Positions 23,855 through 34,025 of a stretch of DNA of 64,000 nucleotides are shown piece after piece. The notes under the pieces are model-generated. The model did no database searches and was not told the origin of the DNA. It worked only from the letters and a program-made list of their open reading frames with translations. Where the stretch lies: the NCBI RefSeq assembly GCF_021654335.1, contig NZ_AP023423.1, positions 1,983,001 to 2,047,000 of the forward strand, read 5' to 3'. The DNA comes from Sideroxyarcus emersonii (GTDB taxonomy: Bacteria > Pseudomonadota > Gammaproteobacteria > Burkholderiales > Gallionellaceae). A program made the position numbers and the translations under genes. Numbering within the stretch: position 1 is the first letter of the stretch; the number at the start of each line of letters is the position of its first letter.

Positions 23855-24817
23855 GTGCTCGCCGCACTCCAACAACGTTTCGACACCTGGGCATTGCGCC
23901 GCCAGCGCTACGACAGCGGCACGGTCACGCTCAACCAGCGCAGCATCTACATCCTGCCGACCCGCCAGGGGTTCGCCTTCGGTTTCGTGCTGGTGCTGAT
24001 GCTGCTGGGCGATATCAACTACAACCTGAGCCTGGGATATGTGCTCACCTTCCTGCTCGCCACCATGGGCGGCATGTCGATGCTGCACGCCTTCCGCAAC
24101 ATGGCACAGCTGCAGGTACGCGCCGGCCATGTCGAGCCGGTATTCGCGGGCGATTCTGCCCGCTTCGTCTTCCACGTCCACAACGCCAGCAAACTGCAGC
24201 GTCACTGCATCATCCTGCACGACGCGCACGGCCACAGCACGTCGTTCGGCGTGGCCGCCTTCGGTCACACCGAGGCGGAGCTGGGCATCCCCGCGCCGCA
24301 ACGCGGCTGGCTCAACCCCGGGCGGCTGACGCTGTACACGCACTTCCCGCTCGGGCTGTTCCATGCATGGTCGTACCTGCACTTCGATGTGCGCGGCCTG
24401 GTCTATCCGCGACCGGCCGCGCGGCTACCCCTGCCTGCCGCTTCGGCCGATGACGGCAGCGGCAAACAGGCCGTCGCCGGGGACGAGGATTTCGCCGGGC
24501 TGCGCGGCTATGTCGCCGGCGACGCCTTGCAGCGCATCGCCTGGAAGGCGCTGGCTCGCGAACAGGGTCTGCAGGTCAAGCAATTCAATGCTCAGCAGGG
24601 CCGCGAGCTGTGGCTGGACTGGTCGCAACTGCCCGCCATCGCGGATGAGCGCAAACTGGAATTGCTCACGCGCTGGGTGCTGGATGCCGAGGGGCAGGGA
24701 TTGCGCTACGGCCTGAGCCTGCCCGGCATCGAATTGCCGCCGGGACACGGCCCCTCGCATCGTACCGAATGCCTGCGGGCACTCGCGCTGTTCGGCCTCG
24801 GCGAGGCAGCGGCATGA
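23855..24817 (+). CDS. DUF58 domain protein
   Basis: A 320-residue protein with two N-terminal membrane segments (about 38-80, GFAFGFVLVLMLLGD and LTFLLATMGGMSML) and a C-terminal DUF58 region with DFAGLRGYVAGDALQRIAWK (near 208-227), the family hallmark. Function is unknown; with MoxR and a transglutaminase it is thought to work at the membrane. The start is GTG (MLAALQQRFDTW). The stop overlaps the next start by 4 bases. Confidence 0.88.
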   Translation: MLAALQQRFDTWALRRQRYDSGTVTLNQRSIYILPTRQGFAFGFVLVLMLLGDINYNLSLGYVLTFLLATMGGMSMLHAFRNMAQLQVRAGHVEPVFAGDSARFVFHVHNASKLQRHCIILHDAHGHSTSFGVAAFGHTEAELGIPAPQRGWLNPGRLTLYTHFPLGLFHAWSYLHFDVRGLVYPRPAARLPLPAASADDGSGKQAVAGDEDFAGLRGYVAGDALQRIAWKALAREQGLQVKQFNAQQGRELWLDWSQLPAIADERKLELLTRWVLDAEGQGLRYGLSLPGIELPPGHGPSHRTECLRALALFGLGEAAA

Positions 24818-26748
24818 AACTCACCGCCCCGCTCGTCTACGGCCTGCTTGCCTGCATCCTGCTGGTGAGCGCACCGCATGCCGACCACTTGCCGCTGTGG
24901 GTGAGCGCGGTGTGCATGATGCTGCTCGCCTGGCGCGCCTATCTGACCTATTCCGGCAACCCGCTGCCTGCGCGCTGGCTGCTGCTCGCCGTCACCGTCG
25001 CATGCGTCGTCGGCATCGCCATCAACTTCCGCACGCTGTTCGGACGCGAGGTCGGCGTCACGCTGCTGATCCTGCTCGCCACGCTCAAGCTGCTGGAACT
25101 GCGCGCGGTGCGCGACGCCACGATACTGATCTACCTGTCCTGCTTCATCATCATCACCAATTTCTTCTATTCCCAGAGCATTCCCACCGCCCTGTTCATG
25201 CTGCTGTCGCTGCTGGCGATCGTCACGACCTGGCTGCACCTGCAGACCGGCACGCTGCACCTGCTGCCGCGCATGCGCATCGCCGGCATGCTGCTGCTGC
25301 AGGCCATCCCGCTGATGCTGTTGCTGTTCATCCTGTTCCCCCGCGTGCAAGGCCCGCTGTGGGGGATGCCGCAGGATGCGTATGCCAGCAGCGGCCTGAC
25401 CGACAGGATGGCACCGGGCAGCATGAGCAAACTGTCAATGTCCGACGCGGTGGCATTCCGCGTCGCCTTCAACGGCAAAGCACCGCCGCGAGACCAGATG
25501 TACTGGCGCGGACCGGTACTGTGGGACTTCGACGGCACCACCTGGACGCGCGGTCGCAACGCAACCCTGCAGCGCCCGCAACTGGATGACGCGGCAACGC
25601 CCATCGACTACACAGTCACGCTGGAACCTCACAACAAGCCGTGGCTGTTCGCACTGGAGATGCCGACGCAGATCTCGATCCCGGCCGATCTCGCGCCGGA
25701 CTTCCAGCTGCTCAACCGGACACCGGTAAACGCACGGCTGCGTTACAACGTACGCTCGCTGCTGAGCTACCGCGCCAATCGCGGCGAACCGCCGCAGCAG
25801 CTGCGGCGCGCACTGGCACTGCCACCGGGATACGATCCGCAGGCAATGCGCCTGGCTGCCGAATGGCGTGCCGCTGGCGGCGGCGACATGGCGGTGGTTC
25901 GCACCGCACTTGCCTATTTCAACCGCAACGGCTTCGAATACACGCTGGAACCGCCGCTGCTCGGCACCAATAGCATCGACGAATTCCTGTTCACCACCAG
26001 GAAAGGCTTCTGCGAACACTATGCCGGCAGTTTCGTGTTCCTGATGCGCGCGGCCGGCATCCCGGCGCGAGTGGTGACCGGCTATCAGGGCGGCGAATAC
26101 AACGATCTCGGCGGCTACTACATCCTGCGCCAGTGGGATGCACACGCCTGGGCGGAGGTGTGGCTGCCGGACAGCGGCTGGGTGCGCATCGACCCGACCG
26201 CGGCCATCGCCCCGGCGCGGATACAGAACGGCCTGAGCGCCGCCCTGCCGGACAACGCCGCATTGCCGTTCCTTGCCCGCACGCAATCGCCCTTCCTGCT
26301 CAGGCTGCGCTTCAACCTCGATGCGCTCACCAACCAGTGGAACCAGTGGGTGCTGGGATACAACACGGAACGCCAGTTCGCCTTCCTGACCCGGCTGGGC
26401 ATGGAAGACGTCACCTGGCAAAGGCTGGCGATGAACCTGCTGGCGGGAGTCGCGCTGATCGTCGGCGTGCTGGCACTGTTCATGCTGCGCCATCTCTACC
26501 AGCGCGACATCGACGCGGTGCAGCGCGTCTACCGGCGCTTCTGCACCAGGCTCGCCAAACGCGGCATGGTGCGCGCGGCGCACGAAGGGGCACAGGATTT
26601 CGCCGCACGGGCCAGCGCGCGATTCCCGCAGCAGGCCGGCGCCATCGCCGACATCACGGCGCGCTATCTTGCGCTGCGCTATGAGGGGCGCAACGACCCC
26701 GCCTCGCTGCAAGGCTTCAGGCATGCGGTCGCGGCATTCAAGCTATAA
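24814..26748 (+). CDS. tgpA: Membrane transglutaminase-like protein TgpA (DUF3488-transglutaminase-DUF4129)
   Basis: A 644-residue membrane protein: N-terminal multi-pass DUF3488 region (about 5-180), periplasmic transglutaminase-like domain, then a further membrane segment (about 545-565) and a DUF4129-like tail. The catalytic triad is visible as Cys400 in RKGFCEHYAGSF, His444 in WDAHAWAEVW and Asp460 in VRIDPTA. It resembles Pseudomonas TgpA, an essential transglutaminase of unknown substrate. I used the ATG in a 4-base overlap with the DUF58 gene rather than an upstream start. Confidence 0.9.
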   Translation: MKLTAPLVYGLLACILLVSAPHADHLPLWVSAVCMMLLAWRAYLTYSGNPLPARWLLLAVTVACVVGIAINFRTLFGREVGVTLLILLATLKLLELRAVRDATILIYLSCFIIITNFFYSQSIPTALFMLLSLLAIVTTWLHLQTGTLHLLPRMRIAGMLLLQAIPLMLLLFILFPRVQGPLWGMPQDAYASSGLTDRMAPGSMSKLSMSDAVAFRVAFNGKAPPRDQMYWRGPVLWDFDGTTWTRGRNATLQRPQLDDAATPIDYTVTLEPHNKPWLFALEMPTQISIPADLAPDFQLLNRTPVNARLRYNVRSLLSYRANRGEPPQQLRRALALPPGYDPQAMRLAAEWRAAGGGDMAVVRTALAYFNRNGFEYTLEPPLLGTNSIDEFLFTTRKGFCEHYAGSFVFLMRAAGIPARVVTGYQGGEYNDLGGYYILRQWDAHAWAEVWLPDSGWVRIDPTAAIAPARIQNGLSAALPDNAALPFLARTQSPFLLRLRFNLDALTNQWNQWVLGYNTERQFAFLTRLGMEDVTWQRLAMNLLAGVALIVGVLALFMLRHLYQRDIDAVQRVYRRFCTRLAKRGMVRAAHEGAQDFAARASARFPQQAGAIADITARYLALRYEGRNDPASLQGFRHAVAAFKL

Positions 26749-26778
26749 TCGCGCCCGACCGTTTACTGAAACACCATC

Positions 26779-27219
26779 ATGCAAATCACCCGCCGCCTGG
26801 AATTCGATGCCGGACACCGCATTCCCAACCACAACAGCCAGTGCAAGCACCTGCACGGACACCGCTATACCATCGAGATCACGCTGTCCGGCGATGTCAT
26901 CACCACCGAAGGCGTATCGGAACAGGGCATGGTGATGGATTTTTCGGATGTGAAGCATATTGCCAAGGAACACGTGGTCGACGCATGGGACCATGCGTTC
27001 CTGGTGTATCGGGGCGACAAGGCTGTGCTGGATTTCCTGAATTCGCTGCCCGGCCACAAGACCGTGGTACTGGAAGTGATCCCGACCGCCGAGAACCTGG
27101 CCAGGGTCGCCTTCGACCTGCTGCGGGACGCCTACCACGACACCTACGGCAACCACCTGCGGCTCGAGCGCGTGCGCCTGTACGAAACGCCCAACAACTG
27201 GGCCGATCATTCGCGCTGA
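26779..27219 (+). CDS. queD: 6-carboxytetrahydropterin synthase QueD
   Basis: A 146-residue enzyme of the QueD/PTPS family that turns 7,8-dihydroneopterin triphosphate into 6-carboxy-tetrahydropterin, first committed step toward queuosine in tRNA. Zinc-binding histidines are seen in FDAGHRIP and HLHGHRY, the catalytic cysteine in SQCKHLHGH, and a downstream DHAF motif at WDHAFLV. It starts 30 bases after tgpA. The next gene is convergent. Confidence 0.93.
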   Translation: MQITRRLEFDAGHRIPNHNSQCKHLHGHRYTIEITLSGDVITTEGVSEQGMVMDFSDVKHIAKEHVVDAWDHAFLVYRGDKAVLDFLNSLPGHKTVVLEVIPTAENLARVAFDLLRDAYHDTYGNHLRLERVRLYETPNNWADHSR

Positions 27220-27302
27220 TCCGGGGCCCGCGCCGCATTCCACGCTCCCGCACATGAGGTAACGCAGGGCATCACTTCCGCGCCGGGATCGGGGCTGCCC
27301 CG

Positions 27303-28268
27303 TCAGACTTTGCCGTATTCCCCCACCGCCACCGTGTCGCGACCGTTTTTCTTGGCCTGATACAGCGCGCGATCGGCCGAGCGCAGCAGGGTCTCGAACG
27401 AGTAGCCGCTTTGCGGCAGGACGGAAACGACGCCGCAGCTGATGGTGACGCGTCGCGCCGGCGTGACGTGCGAGATGCCGAGATCGGCCACATGCTGGCG
27501 CACGTTCTCCGCCACCCAGCGTGCGCCATCGGCGTCCGTTTCGCCCAGCACCAGCGCGAACTCCTCGCCGCCGTAGCGCGCCGCCAGGTCGGCCGCCCGC
27601 GGTGCGGCGCGCGCCACCTGGCCGGCCACGGCGCGCAGGCATTCATCTCCCATCTGGTGACCATAATGGTCGTTGAACAGCTTGAAGCTGTCGATATCCA
27701 GCATCACCAGCGCAATCGGCTTCTTCATGCGTTCGCAACGGCGCCACTCGCGGATCGACAGCTCGTCGAACATGCGGCGGTTGGCAATGCCGGTCAGTCC
27801 ATCGGTGGTGGAAAGGCGCTGCAATTCCTTGTTGGCCGCATTCAGCTGGTGCGAAACGTCCACCAGCGAGCGCTGCATCTCGATCAGCCGGCGCATGGCG
27901 CGCACCTTGGCATGCAGCACCACCTCGCTGACCGGCTTCATCAGGTAATCATCGCCGCCGACTTCGATGCCCCGCGCCAGATCGGCATCCTTGCTCATGC
28001 TGGTCAGGAAGATGATTGCGGTCCAGTCGTCTTTCTGCTCCTGCGCGCGAATCTGCCTGGCGATCTCGAAACCGTCGATGTCGGGCAATTGCGCATCCAG
28101 CAGGATGATGTCGGGACGTTCCTTGCGATAGGTGTCGATGGCGCCGGCGCCGGTTTCCGCGGTCAGCGGCTTTATATCCATCCGTTCGAGAAAATTGCAC
28201 AGCACCTTCAGGGTGACCTTGCTGTCTTCCACTACCAGCACTTTGAGTGCGTCTGTTCTTTTTTTCAT
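27303..28268 (-). CDS. Response regulator with GGDEF output (PleD-like diguanylate cyclase)
   Basis: A 321-residue protein with an N-terminal receiver domain (about 9-125; Asp58 phospho-acceptor in ILLDAQLP, Lys111) and a C-terminal GGDEF domain (about 150-318). The active motif GGEEF (233-237) and the inhibitory I-site RAAD (224-227, five residues upstream) are intact, so it should make cyclic di-GMP under product feedback when phosphorylated. The start at MKKRTDALKV was preferred; nine more upstream residues are possible. It is followed on its left by convergent queD and preceded by the large cyclase gene. Confidence 0.9.
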   Translation of the reverse strand: MKKRTDALKVLVVEDSKVTLKVLCNFLERMDIKPLTAETGAGAIDTYRKERPDIILLDAQLPDIDGFEIARQIRAQEQKDDWTAIIFLTSMSKDADLARGIEVGGDDYLMKPVSEVVLHAKVRAMRRLIEMQRSLVDVSHQLNAANKELQRLSTTDGLTGIANRRMFDELSIREWRRCERMKKPIALVMLDIDSFKLFNDHYGHQMGDECLRAVAGQVARAAPRAADLAARYGGEEFALVLGETDADGARWVAENVRQHVADLGISHVTPARRVTISCGVVSVLPQSGYSFETLLRSADRALYQAKKNGRDTVAVGEYGKV

Positions 28269-28340
28269 ATCCGGCCGCTCGAGATTTTGCCGCATTATAG
28301 AGCGGAACCGGCCTCCGGCAGGTATGCATGCCTGTCCACG

Positions 28341-31300
28341 TCAGCGCCCCTCGGGAAGTTTCCCCGGATGCTTCGCTGCCGCTTCCCAGCCCTGCTGCAG
28401 CACCGGGTCGTAGAAATGCAGGTTGTTGCGCCCCGCATCCTTGGCCTGGTACATCGCGGCATCCGCATATTTGAGCAAGGCATCCATCGACTCGTCGTTG
28501 CCGTGGTACAGGCTGATACCGATGCTGGGCGAACTGGAATACTCGTGCTGCTTGAGCCGGTAAGGATGTGACAACGCCTCGCGCATCTTCTCGGCCACCA
28601 CGCCCGCCTTGAGCGAAGCCTCGTCGCGCTTGCTGCTGATGCTCTCCAGCAACACCACGAACTCGTCGCCGCCATAACGCGCCACGGTATCGACCTCGCG
28701 CACGCACAACCTGATGCGCGCCGCGACTTCGACCAGCAGCAGGTCGCCGCAATCGTGCCCGAACGTATCGTTCAATTGCTTGAAACGGTCCAGGTCGATG
28801 AACAGCAGCGCGCCGTAATCGCCATAGCGCGCCGAGGCTGCCAGCGCCGCGTGGAAACGATCCAGGAACAGGCGGCGGTTGGGCAACCGGGTCAGCGCAT
28901 CGTAGAACGCCAGGCTGCGTATCTCCTCCTCGGCCCGCTTGCGCTCGGTAATGTCGCTGAAGATGGACACGTACTGGATCGTTTCGCCGCGTTCGTTCTT
29001 CACCGCAGTGAGGTTCATCCATTTCGGGAAGATCTCGCCATTCTTGCGCCGGTCCCAGATCTCGCCCGCCCAGGAGCCCGTCTCCAGGACCTGTTTCCAC
29101 ATGGCGGCATAGAAATCCTTGTCCTGCCGCCCCGAGCTCATGAGGCGGGGATTCTTGCCCATGACCTCTTCCGCCGTATATCCGGTGACCTCGGTGAACG
29201 CGCGGTTGACGCGGACGATGTTGGCCTGGGCATCGGTGATGAGGATGGCCTCGTGCGTCTCGAAGGTCGCCGCAGCGACACGCAATGCCTGTTCCGCCTG
29301 TTTGCGCAACGTGATGTTGTGGCAGAACACAAAGATTTTTTCCATTTCCTGCAGGAAGGTCGCCGACACCGCGATATCGACGATGCGCCCATCCTTGCAA
29401 CGATGCCGGGTCTCGAAGCGGTCGTATCCGCGCACCATGAGGTTCTCGATATGCGCGCGGGTATCCGCTTCGCTCTCGTTCGCATCCAGCTGGCTGATAT
29501 GCATGCCCACCAGTTCCTGCACCGTGTAGCCGGACATTTTCGCGTACGCCTCGTTGGCCTCCTCCAGGAAACCATGGGCATTGGCCAGCCAGAAGCCGTC
29601 CATGGCGGTATCGAGCACCAGCTTGTATCGCTGCAGCGCGGCTTCGGCCTTCTTGCGCTCGGTGATGTCGCGGCAGGAGGCGAACAGATAGGCCCTGTCG
29701 TCGATCAGCGCACCATTGGCGCAGATCTCGACATCGTGCAGCCTGCCGTCCTTGCCGCGGTGCACCGTCTCGAACATCACGCTCTTGCCGATGAACGACC
29801 TGATCCGGGCACGCAGTTCTTCCGCAGTGTACTGGTCGTTCCAGTCTGCCACATTGAGCCGCAAGACCTCCTCGCGCGTGTATCCCAGCATGTCGCAGAA
29901 GGCATCGTTCGCTTCGAGCACATTGCCGTCGATGTCCAAGACATGAAAGCCTTCCATCGAACTCAGCATCAGCGCCTGGTTGCGGCGCAGCAGTTCGTGC
30001 GTCAGGCGCACGCTTTCACGCTGTTCGCTGATATCCAGGCCGAGGCCGACCAGCACCGGCGCGCCTTCGTGCATGATCCGCCGTCCGGTGAAGTGGTAAG
30101 GCGTCCTGGTGCCGTCCCTGGACACCATCTCGGCCTCCACCGAGGCATCCCCCGTCTCGAACACCTGCCGGATCGCCCGTTCGATGCCGGCCTTGTCGTC
30201 TCCCTCAAAGAACTCCAGCGGATGACAGGTCGCCATTTCCGCCGCGCTGCGCTGCACAACCTGCTCCAGGTTGTGGTTCCACATGCGGAAGCGCCCTTCA
30301 GCATCGATCATGTAGAAGACTCCGGGCAGCGCCTCGATCATCGCCTTGCGGAACGCATTCTCCTTCTCGACCAGGTCGCTATCCGACAGCTTGTCCAGCA
30401 TGACATTCAGCGCCTCGGCCAGCTCGCCGATCTCCCCCCCGCCCTTGCGCGGCAGGCGAACCTGCCGGTTGCCGGAGGATATCTCCCGGGCGGCGGCGAT
30501 GATGCGCCTGAGCGGCGCAAAGGTACGGCGCAGGATCAGCATGAACACCCCGCTCACCAGCAGCATCAGCAGCAGCGTGTAACCGGCGTTCGGCATGGAG
30601 ACGTCCTCGAACCCGCGAGCCGCCGCGCTTGCCGGAAGATGGCAGGCCAGCAACAGGAAACGCGAAGGGTCGCTGGCATCGAAGTACACCCGCTCGGCCG
30701 CCAGGTAGCCGCCCTTGCCATCGCCCACCACCAGGGGCGAAGCGCCGTCCTGCCTGGCTTGCGGGGCGAACATCGTCTTGAGCATCGGGAAATCGTCGGC
30801 AATATTCTCCTTGCCGTCCGGCCTGGAGGTAAAGGCCCGTCCCTCCTCCGGATGCAGCAGATAGCGCCCATATTGATCGGCGATATAACTGCGCATGTCG
30901 GCCGGCAACCCTTGCGATGCCGAAACCAGCAGAGAACGCGCATCCTTGCTCAGCACGACCATCCCGAATACCCGGCCGTTCGCATCGAACACGGTGGTGA
31001 CGGCATGCAACGCGGGACGGGGAGCCTCTTCTGGCTTGCCATGCTCGCGATCGAGCACGAATTCGGAAAGATGGACGCGCCCGGCCGTCAGTGTCAGGCC
31101 TGCCTTGAAATAATCCTGGTCGCCTTTCGCCTGCAGGGCATCATGCGGCACCACCTCGACGCGGCCGTTGCGGCTGTCGACACGGACCAGTTCGCGGCCT
31201 TCGCCTGCCGCAGCGATATAGCTCGCCTGGTAATACTCCGGATGGGCGCGCAGAAAGGCGGCAAGGATGTCCTGCAGGCGCGTCTCCCATTCCGCATAGG

Positions 31301-31589
31301 TCGATTTGTCGCGCGGATCGATCCCGTCGTTCGCGCTGGCGCGCACGATCCCCGAAACCGAAGGCAAGGAGGCAAGGAACAACACATCCTGGCGCAGCGA
31401 TTCGATAGCCTGGGTCAGCCGCACTTGCTCGAGATGCAGGTTCAACCCGAAGTCGGCGCTGCGCTGGTCGAGGTAGGATTCCTGCTCCCGCTCGCTGTCC
31501 TTGTCCATCCACAACAGTCCACCAGCCACCACGAAGAGCAATGCCCATAAAGTGATGCGCGTAGTCAGGCCGATGTCCCTGAGTTTCAC
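28341..31589 (-). CDS. Membrane multi-PAS sensor diguanylate cyclase
   Basis: A 1082-residue inner-membrane sensor. A first membrane segment (about 14-29) is followed by a periplasmic Cache-like domain (about 35-335), a second membrane segment (about 338-360), HAMP (about 360-412), four PAS/PAC units (about 420-925) and GGDEF. The motif GGDEF (973-977) and I-site REVD are intact; no EAL domain follows. The start is GTG in a 4-base GTGA overlap with the udg stop, with an AGAGGA ribosome site; an ATG-led longer reading would run through udg in another frame and is rejected. It likely makes cyclic di-GMP in response to an external signal. Confidence 0.9.
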   Translation of the reverse strand: MKLRDIGLTTRITLWALLFVVAGGLLWMDKDSEREQESYLDQRSADFGLNLHLEQVRLTQAIESLRQDVLFLASLPSVSGIVRASANDGIDPRDKSTYAEWETRLQDILAAFLRAHPEYYQASYIAAAGEGRELVRVDSRNGRVEVVPHDALQAKGDQDYFKAGLTLTAGRVHLSEFVLDREHGKPEEAPRPALHAVTTVFDANGRVFGMVVLSKDARSLLVSASQGLPADMRSYIADQYGRYLLHPEEGRAFTSRPDGKENIADDFPMLKTMFAPQARQDGASPLVVGDGKGGYLAAERVYFDASDPSRFLLLACHLPASAAARGFEDVSMPNAGYTLLLMLLVSGVFMLILRRTFAPLRRIIAAAREISSGNRQVRLPRKGGGEIGELAEALNVMLDKLSDSDLVEKENAFRKAMIEALPGVFYMIDAEGRFRMWNHNLEQVVQRSAAEMATCHPLEFFEGDDKAGIERAIRQVFETGDASVEAEMVSRDGTRTPYHFTGRRIMHEGAPVLVGLGLDISEQRESVRLTHELLRRNQALMLSSMEGFHVLDIDGNVLEANDAFCDMLGYTREEVLRLNVADWNDQYTAEELRARIRSFIGKSVMFETVHRGKDGRLHDVEICANGALIDDRAYLFASCRDITERKKAEAALQRYKLVLDTAMDGFWLANAHGFLEEANEAYAKMSGYTVQELVGMHISQLDANESEADTRAHIENLMVRGYDRFETRHRCKDGRIVDIAVSATFLQEMEKIFVFCHNITLRKQAEQALRVAAATFETHEAILITDAQANIVRVNRAFTEVTGYTAEEVMGKNPRLMSSGRQDKDFYAAMWKQVLETGSWAGEIWDRRKNGEIFPKWMNLTAVKNERGETIQYVSIFSDITERKRAEEEIRSLAFYDALTRLPNRRLFLDRFHAALAASARYGDYGALLFIDLDRFKQLNDTFGHDCGDLLLVEVAARIRLCVREVDTVARYGGDEFVVLLESISSKRDEASLKAGVVAEKMREALSHPYRLKQHEYSSSPSIGISLYHGNDESMDALLKYADAAMYQAKDAGRNNLHFYDPVLQQGWEAAAKHPGKLPEGR

Positions 31590-32320
31590 GTCAGCATCCT
31601 CTGTCGGGCAAAACACAGATCCTGCCAGGCTTTGGCTTTCTCGGCCGGGCTGCGCAACAGGTAGGCAGGGTGATAGGTCACGATCAGCGGCGTGCCACGA
31701 TAGTCGTGCAGCGTGCCGCGCAACGAGCCGAGTGTGGCATCTCGCCCCAGCAGCGACGTCGCCGCGGTCTTGCCCAGTGCCACGATGAGCCTGGGCTTGA
31801 TCAGTTCGATCTGCCGTTGCAGATAAGGCAGACAGGCGGCGATCTCGTCCGCCTCCGGCGTGCGGTTGCCGGGTGGACGGCATTTGACGATATTGGCGAT
31901 ATACACGTTGCTGCCGCGTTTCAACTGGATCGCCGCCAGCATGTTGTCGAGCAGTTTGCCGGCCTGGCCCACGAAAGGTTCGCCCTGCGCATCCTCGTCC
32001 GCCCCGGGCCCTTCGCCGACGAACAGCCACTCGGCTTTTTCATCGCCCACGCCGAACACCGTCTGCGTGCAACCGCCACGCAGTTTGCAGGCAGCGCAGT
32101 CATGCACCTGGCGTTTGAGTTCGGGCCAGTCCAGCGCAGAAGGAGAAGCAACAGGCGCCTGCCGCACCGTAACCGGGCCCGGCGCAACAGCGACGGGTGT
32201 CGCTTCGACCACCGGAACAGGCGTTACGGGCGCGGCCTCGGTGGACGCAACAACAGTCCGCCGCACCCACAGCGGGTAAAGATTCAGCTCGCGCAGAACG
32301 GCTTCGTCTCGAATATTCAC
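31586..32320 (-). CDS. Type 4 uracil-DNA glycosylase with Fe-S cluster
   Basis: A 244-residue family 4 uracil-DNA glycosylase that removes uracil from DNA. Fe-S ligands are visible in [10 protein letters not shown] (near 74-83) and IVKCRPP, motif A is [15 protein letters not shown] and motif B HPAYLLR. An Ala/Pro/Val-rich linker (about 25-60) joins a short N-terminal piece that is common in betaproteobacterial homologues. It overlaps rimI upstream by 4 bases and the cyclase gene downstream by 3-4 bases. Confidence 0.92.
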   Translation of the reverse strand: MNIRDEAVLRELNLYPLWVRRTVVASTEAAPVTPVPVVEATPVAVAPGPVTVRQAPVASPSALDWPELKRQVHDCAACKLRGGCTQTVFGVGDEKAEWLFVGEGPGADEDAQGEPFVGQAGKLLDNMLAAIQLKRGSNVYIANIVKCRPPGNRTPEADEIAACLPYLQRQIELIKPRLIVALGKTAATSLLGRDATLGSLRGTLHDYRGTPLIVTYHPAYLLRSPAEKAKAWQDLCFARQRMLT

Positions 32321-32754
32321 AGTTCCCGTCCCATCAGGATCGCGTCTTCGCGTCCATTCTCCGCCGGATAATAATCCCGGCGCAACCCGATATCGGCAAA
32401 GCCGGCCTTGCGGTACAGCGCGATCGCCGCCGCATTGGATGCGCGCACCTCCAGCACCATCCTGTGCTTGCCATGATGGCGCGCCAGCACCATCAGCTCA
32501 TCCAGCAGTTTTCGCCCCCAGCCACGGCGTTGCTGCCCGGCATCGATCGCAATGTCGAGCAGTTCGGATTCGTCCACGGCCAGCATCAGTATGGCGTAAC
32601 CGAGCATGAACCCGTCCGACTCGAATACTTTGCACTGGTATCTGCTGCGCAAGGCATCGCTGAAATTGCCCCGTGTCCAGGGGTGCGCATGCACCGCGCG
32701 CTCGATGCGCAGTACGGCATCCAGATCGGCCTCGGTCATGTCGCGCAATATCAT
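32317..32754 (-). CDS. rimI: Ribosomal protein bS18 N-acetyltransferase RimI
   Basis: A 145-residue GNAT-family acetyltransferase that acetylates the N-terminus of ribosomal protein S18. The acetyl-CoA loop is QQRRGWGRKLL (near 84-94), and VRASNAAAIALYRKAGF is the usual GNAT ending. It follows tsaB with no gap, a common pairing, and overlaps udg by 4 bases. Confidence 0.92.
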   Translation of the reverse strand: MILRDMTEADLDAVLRIERAVHAHPWTRGNFSDALRSRYQCKVFESDGFMLGYAILMLAVDESELLDIAIDAGQQRRGWGRKLLDELMVLARHHGKHRMVLEVRASNAAAIALYRKAGFADIGLRRDYYPAENGREDAILMGREL

Positions 32755-33468
32755 TCAGCCGTCCGTACCCGCTACTGCAGCCCCGGCACGCGCTTCCTCG
32801 CGCTCGCTGGTCTTCAGCGCGACCTTGTCGCGCAGGTAGAGCGGCAACGCCAGCGCCGCATCCAGTCCCCTGCCCCGGGCAAATTCGACAGCGGCCAGCT
32901 GCGCGATGGCACCGGCCATCGGCACCGCCTGCGCATCCACTGCAGACAATTGCTTGCCGTAATGGAGCGGGAGCGCCGCCTCGTTCACCGCAAATCCGCT
33001 GCCCGCGCCAAACCAGCCCTCCCCGGCGATGTCCGGTGCCGTCCCTGCGTTGCACAGGCAAGGCGCAATCACCGTCGCCCATGCCCCGTCCCGCTGCTCG
33101 TATGCCGCAAGATACAGCTCGCCCATGCGGGCATCCAGCGCCGCGACAACCTTGCCATGGCCGCTCGCCTGCGCCAGCGCTTCCAGCGTATTCACGCCGA
33201 CGACCTTGACATCGGCACCGAGCGCCAGACCTTGAGCCACGCCGCAGGCAATGCGCACGCCGGTGAAGGAGCCCGGCCCCTTGCCGAAGGCAATGCCGTC
33301 GACCTGCCTGATCCCGACGCCGGCGTCCTGCAACAACGCATCCAGCATTGCCATCAGGATTTCGGAGTGCTTCTGCCCGACCTGCTCGCAGCGCTCGCGC
33401 ACCATCCCGTCCTGCCACAACGCGACCGAACAGTATTCGGTGGAGGTTTCAATCGCCAGGATGTTCAT
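32755..33468 (-). CDS. tsaB: tRNA threonylcarbamoyladenosine biosynthesis protein TsaB
   Basis: A 237-residue ASKHA-fold partner of TsaD and TsaE in making t6A37 of tRNA. N-terminal [17 protein letters not shown], the middle [20 protein letters not shown] (near 64-83) and [13 protein letters not shown] are characteristic. It starts in a 4-base overlap with ispF. Confidence 0.93.
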   Translation of the reverse strand: MNILAIETSTEYCSVALWQDGMVRERCEQVGQKHSEILMAMLDALLQDAGVGIRQVDGIAFGKGPGSFTGVRIACGVAQGLALGADVKVVGVNTLEALAQASGHGKVVAALDARMGELYLAAYEQRDGAWATVIAPCLCNAGTAPDIAGEGWFGAGSGFAVNEAALPLHYGKQLSAVDAQAVPMAGAIAQLAAVEFARGRGLDAALALPLYLRDKVALKTSEREEARAGAAVAGTDG

Positions 33469-33938
33469 CTGCTCAACAGCAATGTCACCGCCTGTGCCGC
33501 GATGCCTTCGCCGCGGCCGGTGTAGCCGAGCTGCTCGGTGGTGGTCGCCTTCACGTTCACGGCGTTATGGGCGATCCCCAGGTCGGCGGCGATGTTGGTG
33601 ACCATCAGCGGAATGTGCGGCGCCATCTTCGGCGCCTGCGCGACGATGGTGGCATCAACGTTGGCGATGCGATAGCCGAGCGCCTCGATCTTCTTCGCCA
33701 CGTCGCGCAGCAGGATGCGGCTGTCGATATCTTTGTATTTTGCATCGGTGTCGGCGAAATGCTTGCCGATATCTCCCAGCGCCGCGGCGCCGAGCAGCGC
33801 GTCGCAGATCGCATGCAGCAGCACGTCGGCATCGGAATGGCCGAGCAGGCCCTTGCTGAAGGGGATATCCACCCCCCCGATGATCAGCTTGCGGCCTTGC
33901 ACCAGCTGGTGGACGTCGAAACCTTGTCCGATACGCAT
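33465..33938 (-). CDS. ispF: 2-C-methyl-D-erythritol 2,4-cyclodiphosphate synthase
   Basis: A 157-residue zinc enzyme of the MEP isoprenoid pathway. [12 protein letters not shown] gives metal ligands Asp8 and His10; [20 protein letters not shown] and [17 protein letters not shown] are family signatures. The ATG has a GAGAGG ribosome site, better than the TTG four codons earlier. It lies 87 bases after ispD, the preceding pathway gene on the same strand (ispE, in between in the pathway, is not here). Confidence 0.95.
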   Translation of the reverse strand: MRIGQGFDVHQLVQGRKLIIGGVDIPFSKGLLGHSDADVLLHAICDALLGAAALGDIGKHFADTDAKYKDIDSRILLRDVAKKIEALGYRIANVDATIVAQAPKMAPHIPLMVTNIAADLGIAHNAVNVKATTTEQLGYTGRGEGIAAQAVTLLLSR

Positions 33939-34025
33939 ATAACCTCTCAATCGATATCCATGATCAAGACGGGGATCACGGAGAGGTATGACCGGCTTTC
34001 TCCGCGCTCCCTGCCTCCCCGGCAG

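Noticed and set aside
28755-31550. A 931-codon plus-strand frame opposite the multi-PAS cyclase
   Set aside because: Antisense shadow of a GC-rich gene; the minus strand carries clear PAS and GGDEF motifs.
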